This document shows positions 41,421 through 50,124 of a DNA stretch of 64,000 nt, one piece after another. The notes below the pieces were generated by a model. The model was not told where the DNA came from and searched no databases. It saw only the letters and a program-made list of their open reading frames with translations. Source of the DNA: UBA5189 sp040389445 (GTDB lineage Bacteria; Chloroflexota; Limnocylindria; Limnocylindrales; CSP1-4); the NCBI GenBank assembly GCA_040389445.1, contig JAZJZX010000002.1, positions 473,699 to 537,698 on the forward strand, read 5' to 3'. Position numbers and translations under genes: made by a program. Numbering within the stretch: position 1 is the first letter of the stretch; every line of letters begins with the position of its first letter.

Positions 41421-44132
41421 TCAAGCCCCGAGGCGCGCCCGCAGTCGGTGGACCATCTCGGCGAGTTCGGCTTCACGTTCGCGTGCTCCCGCCACGACCG
41501 CGCTCGGCGCGCGGGCGAGGAACGATTCGTTGGCCAGACGGTCGCGGGCGGCGGCCAGAAGCGTCGTCGCCTCCGCGAGTTCCTTCTCCAGGCGGCCGCG
41601 TTCCCGCTCCGGAAGCGTCGCGTCGCCGATGGTGGTGATGCGTGCCTCCAGCTCGCCGGCGACAACCTCGAGGCCGGCACCGGAAGCGGCGCCGTCCCGG
41701 TTCGCGTGATGGGTGAGCGGTCGCGCGCGGGCAAGTCGTTCGACGGCCCGGCCCATGGAACTGAACGTGGCCATCCTCGCTGCTGGCACCACGACGTCGA
41801 CCGGCAGCCAGGCCGCCGCTTCGATCCCAGCCTCGGCCCGCGCGTTCCGGAGGGCCCGAACCAGGTCGATGATCCCTGCCACCTCCGTCTCGACGCCCTC
41901 GTCCCGCTGCCCCCTCGCCGGCCATGCCGCCACGATCAGGTGTTCCGGATCCTGGGGTGCGTGCGGCAACGACGCCCACAGCTCCTCCGTGACAAAGGGC
42001 ATGACCGGATGGAGGAGGCGGAGGTAGCGGTCGAGCGCCTCGACGAGCGTCCACCACGTGGCCTCACGCTCCGCCTGGGACAACGAGGAATCGGCGAGCC
42101 GGACCTTGGCCAGCTCCAGGCCCCAATCGCAGAACTCGGACCAGATCGCCTCGTACAGGGTCCGCGTCACCTCGGCGAACTGCAACTCGGCCATGCCGTG
42201 GTCGACGGCTTCGATGGCGGCTGCGACGCGGCTCTGGATCCAGCGCTCGGCCGGACCGCTGTGGAGCGGATCCGGCGACAGCCGGACGGCCTCCACGGGT
42301 ACCGTCGCCGGCCGGGCACCAAGGACAAAGCGCGTGGCATTCCAGAGCTTGTTGGCGAAATTCCGGCCGTCGTCCAGTCGCTCGCTCCGGAATTTCTGGT
42401 CGTTGCCGGGCGACGTTCCGTGGACGAGTGCGAAGCGAAGGGCGTCGGCGCCCGATTCGGCGATCGCTTCGAGCGGGTCCACCACGTTGCCCTTCGTCTT
42501 CGACATCCGCTTGCCGAGCGGGTCCTTGACGAGGCCGTGGAGATACACCGTTCGGAACGGGATGTCCCCGGTCAGGTGGATCCCGAGCATCATCATCCGG
42601 GCCACCCAGAAGAAGATGATGTCATAGCCTGTCTCGAGGACCGTGCCGGGGTAATACCGGCGGAGGTCCTCGGTCGCGTCGGGCCAGCCCAGCGTCGAGA
42701 ACGGCCACAGCCCGGAGCTGAACCAGGTATCGAAGATGTCCGGATCCTGGGTGAGTTCGCTCGCCGGACGCTCGCAGCCGGCGCAGGTCGCCGGTCCGCC
42801 CTCGAGTTCGGACACCGTGACGTGGCCGTCGGGGCAATACCAGGCGGGGATTCGATGACCCCACCAGAGCTGGCGACTGACGTTCCAGTCGTGGATCGAG
42901 GTCATCCAGTGCTCCCAGACCTTCTCGAACCGAGGCGGGACGACGCTCGTGCGTCCATCTCGAGTGGCCGCCAGGGCCGCTGCGGCGAGCGGGGCCGTTC
43001 GCACGAACCACTGCGTCTTGAGTCGCGGCTCAATGACGTCGTTGGAGCGCTGGCAACGGCCGATGAGCATCTCGTGCGGCCGCTCGCTCTCGAGGTCGCC
43101 GCGGGCATCGAGGTCACGCACGATCGCCGCTCGGGCGGCGTACCGATCGAGCCCCGCGTACCCGACACCGATCTCGTTGATCGTCGCGTCGTCGGCCAGC
43201 ACGGTCAGCATCGGGAGGTCGTGGCGCTTCCCGGTCTCGTGGTCGGTCTTGTCGTGGGCGGGCGTCACCTTCACGGCGCCGGTACCGAACGCCGGGTCCA
43301 CGGAGTCGTCGGCGATGATCGGCACGTCGCGCTCGACGAACGGGATCCGGACCGTTCGACCGACCAGTGCGGCGTAGCGGGCGTCGGATGGGTGAACCGC
43401 GACCGCGGTGTCGCCGAGGATCGTCTCGGGCCGTGTCGTGGCGACACTGAGCCAGGCATCCGTCCGGGGTTCGCCGGACCGGGGGTCGATGAGGTGATAC
43501 CGGATGGTCCAGAGCGTGCCCCTCTCCTCTGTCGGAAGCACCTCGAGGTCGCTGACACTCGTCCTGCATCCGGGGCACCAGTTCACGAGTGTCTCGGTTC
43601 GATAGGCAAGGTCTTCACGGTAGAGGCGCGCAAAGGCCGTCCGGACCGCCCGTGACGACCCCTCATCCATCGTGAAACGCAGCCGAGTCCAGTCGAGGGA
43701 AGCACCCATCCGACGCTGCTGGCCGAGCATCACCTCCCGAGTCGTGTTGATGAATTGCCACATCCGCTCGAGGTAGCCCTCGCGTCCGAGGCCCTCCCGT
43801 GTCTCGCCTTCGGCAGCGATGATCCGGTCGAGCACGTACTGCGCGGCGATGGAGGCGTGGTCCAGACCAGGCAGCCAGAGCGTGGGTCGACCCGTCATCC
43901 GGGCGTGCCGGATCATCAGGTCCTCGAGCGTCGAGGTGAGCGCGTGTCCCAGATGGAGCGCTCCCGTGATGTTCGGAGGCGGTTGAATGATGACGAACGG
44001 TGGTTTGGTGTCGTCTGCGCGTGAGCCCTTGCCGTCCGGGGCGAAGACATCGGCCTCGAGCCAGCGCTCGTAGATGGCGCCCTCGAAGTCTGCGGGGACG
44101 TAGGCCCTCGGCAGCTCGCGCGTCCGGCTCAT
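41421..44132 (-). CDS. valS: Valine--tRNA ligase
   Basis: 903 residues from ATG 44132, with AGGAGGAG about 8 nt upstream. The class I signatures are PPPNITGALHLGHAL (HIGH) and KRMSKTKGNVVDP (KMSKS). The editing domain, the tRNA-binding anticodon domain and the C-terminal coiled coil are all present (coiled coil about 840-900). Length and order are normal. The gene is preceded by a T-box leader, so it should be turned on when uncharged tRNA-Val builds up. Confidence 0.97.
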   Translation of the reverse strand: MSRTRELPRAYVPADFEGAIYERWLEADVFAPDGKGSRADDTKPPFVIIQPPPNITGALHLGHALTSTLEDLMIRHARMTGRPTLWLPGLDHASIAAQYVLDRIIAAEGETREGLGREGYLERMWQFINTTREVMLGQQRRMGASLDWTRLRFTMDEGSSRAVRTAFARLYREDLAYRTETLVNWCPGCRTSVSDLEVLPTEERGTLWTIRYHLIDPRSGEPRTDAWLSVATTRPETILGDTAVAVHPSDARYAALVGRTVRIPFVERDVPIIADDSVDPAFGTGAVKVTPAHDKTDHETGKRHDLPMLTVLADDATINEIGVGYAGLDRYAARAAIVRDLDARGDLESERPHEMLIGRCQRSNDVIEPRLKTQWFVRTAPLAAAALAATRDGRTSVVPPRFEKVWEHWMTSIHDWNVSRQLWWGHRIPAWYCPDGHVTVSELEGGPATCAGCERPASELTQDPDIFDTWFSSGLWPFSTLGWPDATEDLRRYYPGTVLETGYDIIFFWVARMMMLGIHLTGDIPFRTVYLHGLVKDPLGKRMSKTKGNVVDPLEAIAESGADALRFALVHGTSPGNDQKFRSERLDDGRNFANKLWNATRFVLGARPATVPVEAVRLSPDPLHSGPAERWIQSRVAAAIEAVDHGMAELQFAEVTRTLYEAIWSEFCDWGLELAKVRLADSSLSQAEREATWWTLVEALDRYLRLLHPVMPFVTEELWASLPHAPQDPEHLIVAAWPARGQRDEGVETEVAGIIDLVRALRNARAEAGIEAAAWLPVDVVVPAARMATFSSMGRAVERLARARPLTHHANRDGAASGAGLEVVAGELEARITTIGDATLPERERGRLEKELAEATTLLAAARDRLANESFLARAPSAVVAGAREREAELAEMVHRLRARLGA

Positions 44133-44151
44133 GCGGCGCTCCTCCTCACCT

Positions 44152-44400
44152 GGAAACAGCAAACCCCGATCGTCCAGCGGACGAACGGGGTCGTGGTACC
44201 ACCTGCTGGTTTGAGGTCCGACGGCCCCCCGCTCATCGCGGGCGCCGGTCTCGGTCCCTCCTCATGGCGCGCTATCGGGCGCCAACCGCACGGCTCGCGA
44301 GCGACCTTCGGATCCGTCGTACCCGCGCGGCTCGCACCGTCCCGCGCTCGCTCCGTGGCCGACCCGGTCCTACTCTTCCCGGTCCTCACCGTGAGGCCGG
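44152..44400 (-). promoter_or_regulatory. T-box leader of valS
   Basis: On the minus strand the conserved T-box core AGGTGGTACCACG is at 44204-44192, just before a 12-bp terminator stem (44190-44164) that ends in a U-rich TTTGCTGTTT. Upstream are about 190 nt of GC-rich structured RNA with GAAGAGTA near the 5' end (about 44370), as in T-box Stem I. A GTC triplet at 44303-44305, in GAAGGTCGC, could be the valine specifier, but the pairing was not worked out. Such leaders read uncharged tRNA-Val and raise expression of valyl-tRNA synthetase. Confidence 0.85.
44164..44190 (-). terminator. Attenuator terminator of the valS T-box
   Basis: CCCCGTTCGTCC - GCT - GGACGATCGGGG forms a 12-base stem with two mismatches, followed by T-rich sequence. 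The alternative antiterminator would use the T-box core. Confidence 0.75.
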
Positions 44401-44401
44401 G

Positions 44402-44407
44402 AGTGTA
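44402..44407 (-). promoter_or_regulatory. Possible -10 of the valS leader
   Basis: TACACT on the minus strand just 5' of the T-box region. No convincing -35. Confidence 0.35.
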
Positions 44408-44447
44408 GCACGGCCGAATCCGGGATTCGGTGGCGGCCACCGCGCGC

Positions 44448-44912
44448 CTACGTGCTCGCGCCGCGCTCGGCCACGGCCACGGCCACGGCCACCAGGACGA
44501 TGGCCTCGAGTGGTCGGAGCGCCAACCGTTCGCCGGTCAGTCCAGGCGGCGCCACATCATGGGTGGAGAGCAGGGTTCGCCACCTCACGGACGCAGCCGC
44601 CGCGGGTTGGCATACGTTCGCGACTGGATCTCCGGCATCCGCGCCCTCCTCGAAGGGCACGTTGGCCAGTCTCATCTTCACCGGGGAACTTCACTTAGTC
44701 GCCCACTCCTGGGCGCCCATCTGGAGGGACGGCAGGGTCCGTCGCAGCCAGATGAGCCGACGGTAGAGCGACAGCAGCGAATCGGGGTCGGTTGCCTGGC
44801 GAGCCACGTTGAGGCTCGAACCGTCACGCGCCATCCGGAGCCACGGTCGGCCGGCAGTGGCCCCATCTTCTTGTCCGCGGTGTCCGGCTTCAACGTGGGC
44901 TGCAAGGTCTAG
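44448..44912 (-). pseudogene. Eroded GH13 alpha-glucosidase C-terminus
   Basis: A minus frame from about 44912 reads GRPWLRMARDG, then SSLNVARQATDPDSLLSLYR and RLIWLRRTLPSLQMG up to a TGA at 44693. These match the NVxxQxxDPxSLLxLYRxLIxLRR block near the end of GH13 alpha-glucosidases. After the stop a second frame (44681-44448) continues with RTLLSTHD and LRPLEAIVLV, the usual last strands of the same family. A stop codon and a frameshift therefore split the remnant, and the catalytic barrel is missing. I infer a decayed gene. A dinucleotide-like ccacgg repeat ends it near 44470-44495. Confidence 0.5.
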
Positions 44913-45052
44913 CGGTCTGGGTGCTTAGGCGGCTTTTGCGTCTGTTGCAGGTCGCTATGGTGCCGATGTGATGGGCTTCTGGGATCGTCAATCCGCCCTC
45001 GGTGCCGGGCCTGATCCCGCGCTCCGGGCACGAGCAACCGTCCGACCTCGAC

Positions 45053-45562
45053 TCACCGGTCAGCGCGGCCGGCAACACCCGCGAGCCATCGCGTCACCCT
45101 GTCGGTGAGTGTGACTTCATAGGGGAGACCTCTCAGGTCTTCCGTAGTCACATTCAGGCCTCGAGCCCGAGCCAGGTCGGCGAGCCACGACCAAGGGTGG
45201 TCCTCCGCGCACGCATCGTCATCGGGAAGCACGGCATTCAACACGTTTCGGGCGATGGTGTCCCGAGCCTCGTGCCCCCGGATAGCACCAGAACCCGACT
45301 CGGATGATCTCCAGCCGATGGTGAAGCCACGATCCTCGTGCAGGATCACGCGTCGCCCGTCTTCCAGCGTGACGAACTCCCTCACCGAGAAGCTCTGATC
45401 TCCACTTCCGTCGGAGCGCTGTGGCTCGAGATCGCAGATGGCACCAAGGCCTACGACGCGACCTGGCCTTACAAGAGGGAGACGACTCACACCCGCATGA
45501 GTCGCGCCCGGGTACGGGTGCCAGCCACTCTCCACACTGCTCGCCTTAGGACTCCGGAGCAT
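45053..45562 (-). CDS. Orphan protein of unknown function
   Basis: 169 residues from ATG 45562, supported by a strong GGAGGAGG 6 nt upstream. The N-terminal 55 residues look unstructured. From REFVTLEDGRRVILHEDRGFTIGW on, it reads as a folded domain with alternating strands, and the C-terminus is helical with DHPWSWLADLARARGL. No known motif or membrane segment. It stands alone between the glycosidase remnant and clpX. Composition matches neighbours less well (some AT-richer flanks at 45630-45740), so it may lie in an accessory patch. Confidence 0.6.
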   Translation of the reverse strand: MLRSPKASSVESGWHPYPGATHAGVSRLPLVRPGRVVGLGAICDLEPQRSDGSGDQSFSVREFVTLEDGRRVILHEDRGFTIGWRSSESGSGAIRGHEARDTIARNVLNAVLPDDDACAEDHPWSWLADLARARGLNVTTEDLRGLPYEVTLTDRVTRWLAGVAGRADR

Positions 45563-45836
45563 GGGTGACCTCCTCCGGTGTGCCTTGAGACCGCGTCACC
45601 CGGGCCACCCGCTATGGCATGACGAAACGTTCGCAGCCTACACGCAACTGATGTGTGCTGTGCTCAAGGCGAACTCCGCAGTGCATCTATCGTGAGTCGG
45701 CGGATAGTATCAGGGGACACAAGTGAGATTCACTATGGTCGAGTAGGTGTATCCGGGCGCCCTCGACGCCGCGACGGATCAGCGAAAACGTGATCGGCGT
45801 GATCCATGGCGCGGCGGTGCGTCCGCACCGATAGGA
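45563..45836. other. Non-coding spacer, slightly less GC-rich
   Basis: No gene, hairpin with U tract or repeat was found. It separates the orphan gene from the clpX stop. Confidence 0.5.
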
Positions 45837-47150
45837 TCAGGCGCTCTCGCCCCGCTCCGCCAGCCATTCCTCGTAGTTCGTTTCGTCGACGCCCCTGTCC
45901 ACATCCGTCTTGGTGAGGAGCAGCGGCATCCGGCGGTCGCGGATCGTTTCCTCGGTGATGATGCATTTCCGGATATCCGACCGCTCCGGGATGTCGTACA
46001 TCACCTCGAGCAGCGCCTCTTCCACGATCGACCGCAACGCGCGGGCGCCGGTCTTGCGATCCAGCGCGACATCCGCGGCCGCCCGCAAGGCACCCGGCGT
46101 GAACACCAGTTCCACCTTGTCCAGGGACAGGAAGCGCTGGAACTGCCGCGCCACCGCATTCTTCGGCTCAACGAGGACCCGGACGAGGTCGTCGGCGGTC
46201 AGCGCAGAGAGCGTGACGATGACCGGCAAACGCCCGATGAACTCGGGGATGAGGCCGTACTTGAGGAGGTCCTCGGGCATCAGCTTGTCCAGGATCCGGC
46301 CGCGCTCCAGGGCCGAGGGTGCGGCCTCGGAGCCAAATCCGATGGCACGCTTCCCGACCCGCTCCTCGACGATCTTCTCGAGCCCGTCGAAGGCGCCGCC
46401 GCAGATGAACAGGACGTTCGTGGTGTCGATCTGGATGAAGTCCTGGTGGGGGTGCTTCCGGCCGCCCTGGGGCGGCACATTCGCGACGGTCCCCTCGAGG
46501 ATCTTCAGGAGGGCCTGCTGGACGCCCTCACCCGAGACGTCCCGGGTGATCGACGGGTTGTCCGCCTTGCGGGCGATCTTGTCGATCTCGTCGATGTAGA
46601 TGATCCCGCGCTGGGCCCGCGCGACGTCAAAGTCGGCGGCCTGGATGAGGCGCAGCAGGATGTTCTCGACGTCCTCGCCGACATACCCGGCTTCGGTCAA
46701 CGAGGTGGCGTCGGCAATGCAGAACGGCACATCGAGGACGCGAGCGAGCGTCTGGGCCAGCAGCGTCTTGCCCGACCCGGTGGGTCCGACGAGCAGGACG
46801 TTCGACTTCTGGAGCTCCACCTCGTCGATGGCGTGGCCGGCGTTGACGCGCTTGTAGTGGTTGTACACCGCCACGGAGAGGACCTTCTTGGCCTTGTCCT
46901 GGCTGATCACATACTGATCGAGCGCGAAGGTGAGTTGCCGCGGATTCGGGAGCTTCGCCGCGGCCGACTTGACCTTCGGCTGCTCGAGCAGCTCCTCGTC
47001 GATGATCTCCTGGCACAGGTTGATGCACTCGTCGCAGATGTAGACGCCCTGCCCGGCGATCAGCTTGCGAACCTGCTCCTGGCTCTTGCCGCAGAACGAG
47101 CAGCGATACGGAACCTTTGGACCCTTCGAGCTGCTGCTGGTTGTGCTCAC
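45837..47150 (-). CDS. clpX: ClpX, ATPase subunit of the Clp protease
   Basis: 437 residues from GTG 47150, with GAGG 7 nt upstream. The zinc-binding domain (Cys17, Cys20, Cys39, Cys42) precedes an AAA+ module: Walker A GPTGSGKTLLAQTLA, Walker B GIIYIDEIDKIARKAD, the IGF-containing loop (KRAIGFGSE) that docks ClpP, and sensor 2 GARALRSI. ClpX unfolds tagged substrates and feeds ClpP. It follows clpP by 49 bp on the same strand, so tig-clpP-clpX is one unit. Confidence 0.96.
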   Translation of the reverse strand: MSTTSSSSKGPKVPYRCSFCGKSQEQVRKLIAGQGVYICDECINLCQEIIDEELLEQPKVKSAAAKLPNPRQLTFALDQYVISQDKAKKVLSVAVYNHYKRVNAGHAIDEVELQKSNVLLVGPTGSGKTLLAQTLARVLDVPFCIADATSLTEAGYVGEDVENILLRLIQAADFDVARAQRGIIYIDEIDKIARKADNPSITRDVSGEGVQQALLKILEGTVANVPPQGGRKHPHQDFIQIDTTNVLFICGGAFDGLEKIVEERVGKRAIGFGSEAAPSALERGRILDKLMPEDLLKYGLIPEFIGRLPVIVTLSALTADDLVRVLVEPKNAVARQFQRFLSLDKVELVFTPGALRAAADVALDRKTGARALRSIVEEALLEVMYDIPERSDIRKCIITEETIRDRRMPLLLTKTDVDRGVDETNYEEWLAERGESA

Positions 47151-47199
47151 GCGGCTGCCTCGTGCGACGGTCAGAAGGTGTCCCGGCCCGGCACCGGGA

Positions 47200-47880
47200 T
47201 CAACTCTTCGACTTCTTCGTCTGCGGCCCCGGGACACTCGCGACCTTGCTGCCCTCGCCACCGGCAAGTCCGGCGTCGTGAGCCTGCGAGATCAACGACG
47301 ATCCCTGAGCGTTGTAGACGGCGTCGATGATGCCATAGTCCTTCGCCTCTTCGGGCGACATGAACCGGTCTCGATCGGTGTCGGCGACGATCTTCTCGAT
47401 CGACTGGCCGGTATGGCGCGCCAGGATCGCGTGGTTCAACTGGACCAGGTGCTCCCACTCCCGCATCTGGATCACCGCGTCCGGCGCGTTGCCGCGGAAG
47501 CCGCCCGATCCCTGGTGGATCATGATCCGGCTGTGCGGCAGCGCGTAGCGCTTGCCCTTGGCCCCGGCGGCGAGCAGCACGGCGGCCATCGATGCCGCCT
47601 GCCCCAGGCAGATCGTGCTGACCGGGGCGCGCAGGTACTGCATCGTGTCGTAGATGGCCAGGCCGGCCGTGACCACGCCGCCCGGCGAGTTCACGTACAG
47701 GCTGATGTCCTTCTCGGGATCCTCGGACTCGAGGAACAGGAGCTGGGCGATCACCAGGTTCGCGAGGTGATCCTCGATCACGTCGCCGATGAAGATGATC
47801 CGCTCCTTGAGGAGGCGCGAGTAGATGTCGTAGGCGCGCTCCCCCCGGCTGGAGGACTCGATCACCATGGGTACGAGCAT
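47200..47880 (-). CDS. clpP: ClpP, proteolytic subunit of the Clp protease
   Basis: 226 residues from ATG 47880, with AGGAG 6 nt upstream. The catalytic triad is Ser97 (GQAASMAA), His122 (MIHQGSGGF) and Asp171. The C-terminus is about 25 residues longer than usual, Gly/Ser/Lys-rich (ending TKKSKS). It forms the tetradecameric serine protease with ClpX. Confidence 0.96.
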   Translation of the reverse strand: MLVPMVIESSSRGERAYDIYSRLLKERIIFIGDVIEDHLANLVIAQLLFLESEDPEKDISLYVNSPGGVVTAGLAIYDTMQYLRAPVSTICLGQAASMAAVLLAAGAKGKRYALPHSRIMIHQGSGGFRGNAPDAVIQMREWEHLVQLNHAILARHTGQSIEKIVADTDRDRFMSPEEAKDYGIIDAVYNAQGSSLISQAHDAGLAGGEGSKVASVPGPQTKKSKS

Positions 47881-47912
47881 GGTCGGCTCCTGTGGCAATT
47901 TGGGGAGGGTGG

Positions 47913-49343
47913 TCAGCCGGCCGAGGCCGGCGCGGGGTCCGTCTCGATGCGCGAGCCCGGGCCGATGGCGTCGATGGAGGCGTCGCCCTCCGCCGGGCTC
48001 GAGTGCGCCCCACCCGGGACATCGTCCTCGAGGTGCGGGAGTGCCGGATGATCGGGGTGCCCGAGCAACCAGGCGTCGACGAGTTGCTCAACGACGCGGC
48101 TCCGCCGGAGCGTGCTCCGGATGAAGCCTCGGCCCCGCGCCGATTCGAAATAGGCGACGGTCTTCTTGTCCCGGGCATAGCGCTCGCGGGCTCGGGCGAC
48201 TTCGGCCTCCACGTCGGCGTCGGAGATGATCACCCCCTCGACCTCCGCGATCTTCGAGAGCACGAGGAGCACGCGAACGCGCTTCTCGGCACCCGGGCGA
48301 AACTCCCCGTGCAGGTCGGCGTCCGACTTTTCGACGACCTTGAGGTACGCCTCCTCGGTGATTCCCTGCCGGGCCAAGGAGCTGCGGAATTCGTCGTGCA
48401 TGACCTCGACTTCCTGTTCAACCAGGATGTCGGGCAGCTCGAGCGTGGCATTCGCCACCGCGTACTCGATGATCTTGTCCGAGAATTCGTGTCGGGCGCG
48501 GTCCAGGGCATTGCGCCCGAGGCGAGCCTCGATCTCCCGGCGGAGTGAAGCCAGATCCTCGAACGCACCCATGGATCGGGCGAATTCGTCGTCCACGGTC
48601 GGCAGAACCTTCATGCGCAACTCGCGCAGGTCAACCGCAAAATGGGCGACCTGCCCTGCCAGTGACGCTTCCGCGTAGTCCTCGGGGAAGGTGATGTCGA
48701 AGGCGGTCGACTCCCCGGTCCTGAGGCCCATGAGGTTCGCCTCGAACCCCGGGATCAGTCGCTCTTCCCCCAGGATCAGGGGCATCCGATCCGTGGAGCC
48801 GCCCTCGAACGGGAGCCCGTCGCGCGTGCCCACGTACCCGATGACGGCATAGTCGCCAACCTGGGCGCCGCGGTCCTCGACGGGCGCCAGGGTGGCGTTC
48901 TGGTCCGCGAGCTCCCCGATCACCTTGTCGATCTTGGATTCGTCGATGGTCTCGATCTCGGGCGCAAACTTGAAGGCGCGGTAGTCGCCGAGCTTGACCT
49001 CGGGACGGACCTGGACCGTGGCCGTGAAGATGACCGGCTTGCCTTCCTCGGCCTGCTCGATCTTGATATCGGCGTTGGTCAACGGCGTGAGATCGTGCTC
49101 AACGAGCGCATCGCGATAGGCTCGCTGGACCAGGTGATCAAGGGCCTCGTCGAGGATCGCGGGCGTGCCCACGGTTCGCTCGACGACGGCGCGGGGCGCC
49201 TTGCCCGGCCGGAAGCCGGCGATCCGGGTCCGCCGGGCGATGTGGCGAACGGCCTCATCGACGGCGCTGGTCAACTGCTCCGGCGGGAGTTCGAACCGAA
49301 CCGCGACCGAGCTTCTGGGGGCGGGGGTGATCGTGCTGTTCAT
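47913..49343 (-). CDS. tig: Trigger factor, ribosome-associated chaperone
   Basis: 476 residues. The N-terminal ribosome-binding tail has the GFRPGKAPRAVVERTVG signature (about 44-60), the middle is an FKBP-type PPIase domain (DYAVIGYVGTRDGLPFEGG), and the C-terminal helical domain follows. About 45 residues of an acidic/Pro-rich tail extend past the usual end. The start ATG 49343 has TATACT 8 nt upstream and no ribosome site, consistent with a leaderless mRNA for tig-clpP-clpX. Confidence 0.93.
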   Translation of the reverse strand: MNSTITPAPRSSVAVRFELPPEQLTSAVDEAVRHIARRTRIAGFRPGKAPRAVVERTVGTPAILDEALDHLVQRAYRDALVEHDLTPLTNADIKIEQAEEGKPVIFTATVQVRPEVKLGDYRAFKFAPEIETIDESKIDKVIGELADQNATLAPVEDRGAQVGDYAVIGYVGTRDGLPFEGGSTDRMPLILGEERLIPGFEANLMGLRTGESTAFDITFPEDYAEASLAGQVAHFAVDLRELRMKVLPTVDDEFARSMGAFEDLASLRREIEARLGRNALDRARHEFSDKIIEYAVANATLELPDILVEQEVEVMHDEFRSSLARQGITEEAYLKVVEKSDADLHGEFRPGAEKRVRVLLVLSKIAEVEGVIISDADVEAEVARARERYARDKKTVAYFESARGRGFIRSTLRRSRVVEQLVDAWLLGHPDHPALPHLEDDVPGGAHSSPAEGDASIDAIGPGSRIETDPAPASAG

Positions 49344-49351
49344 CGCCGCGA

Positions 49352-49357
49352 AGTATA
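49352..49357 (-). promoter_or_regulatory. -10 element of a probable leaderless promoter (tig-clpP-clpX)
   Basis: TATACT on the minus strand, 8 nt before ATG 49343. Confidence 0.5.
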
Positions 49358-49434
49358 CGGGCGGAGCCGTGGCCTGCCGGACGGCCGATCGAGACGTGGG
49401 GCAGGTGAGGGCGGGCGGACGCGACGGGCGGACA

Positions 49435-49522
49435 TGGTGGGCGAGGTCGGGGTCGAACCGACACGCCCCTCACGGGGCACCGGCTCCTAAGGCCGGCGCG
49501 TCTGCCATTTCGCCACTCGCCC
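49435..49522 (-). tRNA. tRNA-Leu (anticodon UAG)
   Basis: The acceptor stem GGGCGAG (49522-49516) pairs with CTCGCCC (49445-49439). The anticodon arm is CCGGC-CTTAGGA-GCCGG, giving anticodon TAG (reads CUN). A long variable arm (GCCCCGTGAGGGGC) marks a class II tRNA, and the T loop is GGTTCGAACCCC. The 3' CCA is encoded (rc of 49437-49435). It is about 90 bp upstream of tig. Confidence 0.97.
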
Positions 49523-49569
49523 GAACCGAGGATACCGTCGCGGGCGTTGCAGGTGGGAATCGATCCCGA

Positions 49570-50124
49570 TCAGACCTTCGGCGGCGCCTTGCCCACGGAT
49601 CCATCCATGCGCGCCCGGGCCTTGCGGAGCCCCTCCGCGAAGGACGGCCCATCAGGATCGAAGAGTCGCTCGGCAAACTCGCGTCCCAGTTTCACGGAAG
49701 CGGGCCGGAGCACGTTCGAAAGCAGTCCGCCCGCCAGACTGACGATGTCCCGCTCGCGCCGTTGCGGTGCCCGCTCATCCAGGAAGCGTGTGAACTCACG
49801 CTCGAGCGTGCCACGTACCTTGTCGCCGTCGGGCCCCAACTTGCGCAGCACCGCCTCGACCTCGCTGGGCAGCATCGACTTCGGCATCGCCGACGGGGCC
49901 CCGAAGATGGCTCGGCGAGCACTGCCCAGGATCCGCCTGGGGCCGCCAAGGAGCAGGAACGCCGCACCTGCGGCCGCGCCACCGACCTTCAACGGGTCGT
50001 TGCGCAGTCGCGTCGGGATGTCGACCGCGGCCCTTCCCGCGGCCTCGAGCCGAACGACCTCGTCCTCGAGCCCGTCGCGGGCGGCTAGGACTTCGGTCCG
50101 AGCGGCGTTCGTTCGCGCACCCAC
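49570..50124 (-). CDS. Protein of unknown function, partner of the DUF1469-type gene
   Basis: 184 residues. One weak hydrophobic span (VGGAAAGAAFLLLGGPRRIL) sits after an N-terminal helical arm rich in Arg, Glu and Ala; the rest is helical and basic (PSEVEAVLRKLGPDGDKVRGTLEREFTRFLDERAP). The layout (amphipathic arm, single hydrophobic span, basic tail) recalls DUF3618-type partners of phage-holin-like DUF1469 proteins. It overlaps the preceding gene by 40 bp in another frame. The family call is by layout and context. Confidence 0.6.
   Translation of the reverse strand: MGARTNAARTEVLAARDGLEDEVVRLEAAGRAAVDIPTRLRNDPLKVGGAAAGAAFLLLGGPRRILGSARRAIFGAPSAMPKSMLPSEVEAVLRKLGPDGDKVRGTLEREFTRFLDERAPQRRERDIVSLAGGLLSNVLRPASVKLGREFAERLFDPDGPSFAEGLRKARARMDGSVGKAPPKV

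Noticed and set aside
41316..43655. A 779-codon plus-strand frame opposite valS
   Set aside because: It is rich in Arg, Asp, His and Gly in the manner of antisense high-GC frames, with no domain; valS is certain.
44430..44912. A 160-residue open frame on the plus strand over the glycosidase remnant
   Set aside because: It is low-complexity, has no ribosome site and lies opposite a minus-strand frame with clear GH13 similarity.
45563..45836. A small RNA or riboswitch in the clpX downstream spacer
   Set aside because: No stable hairpin, U tract or known motif could be recognised by eye.
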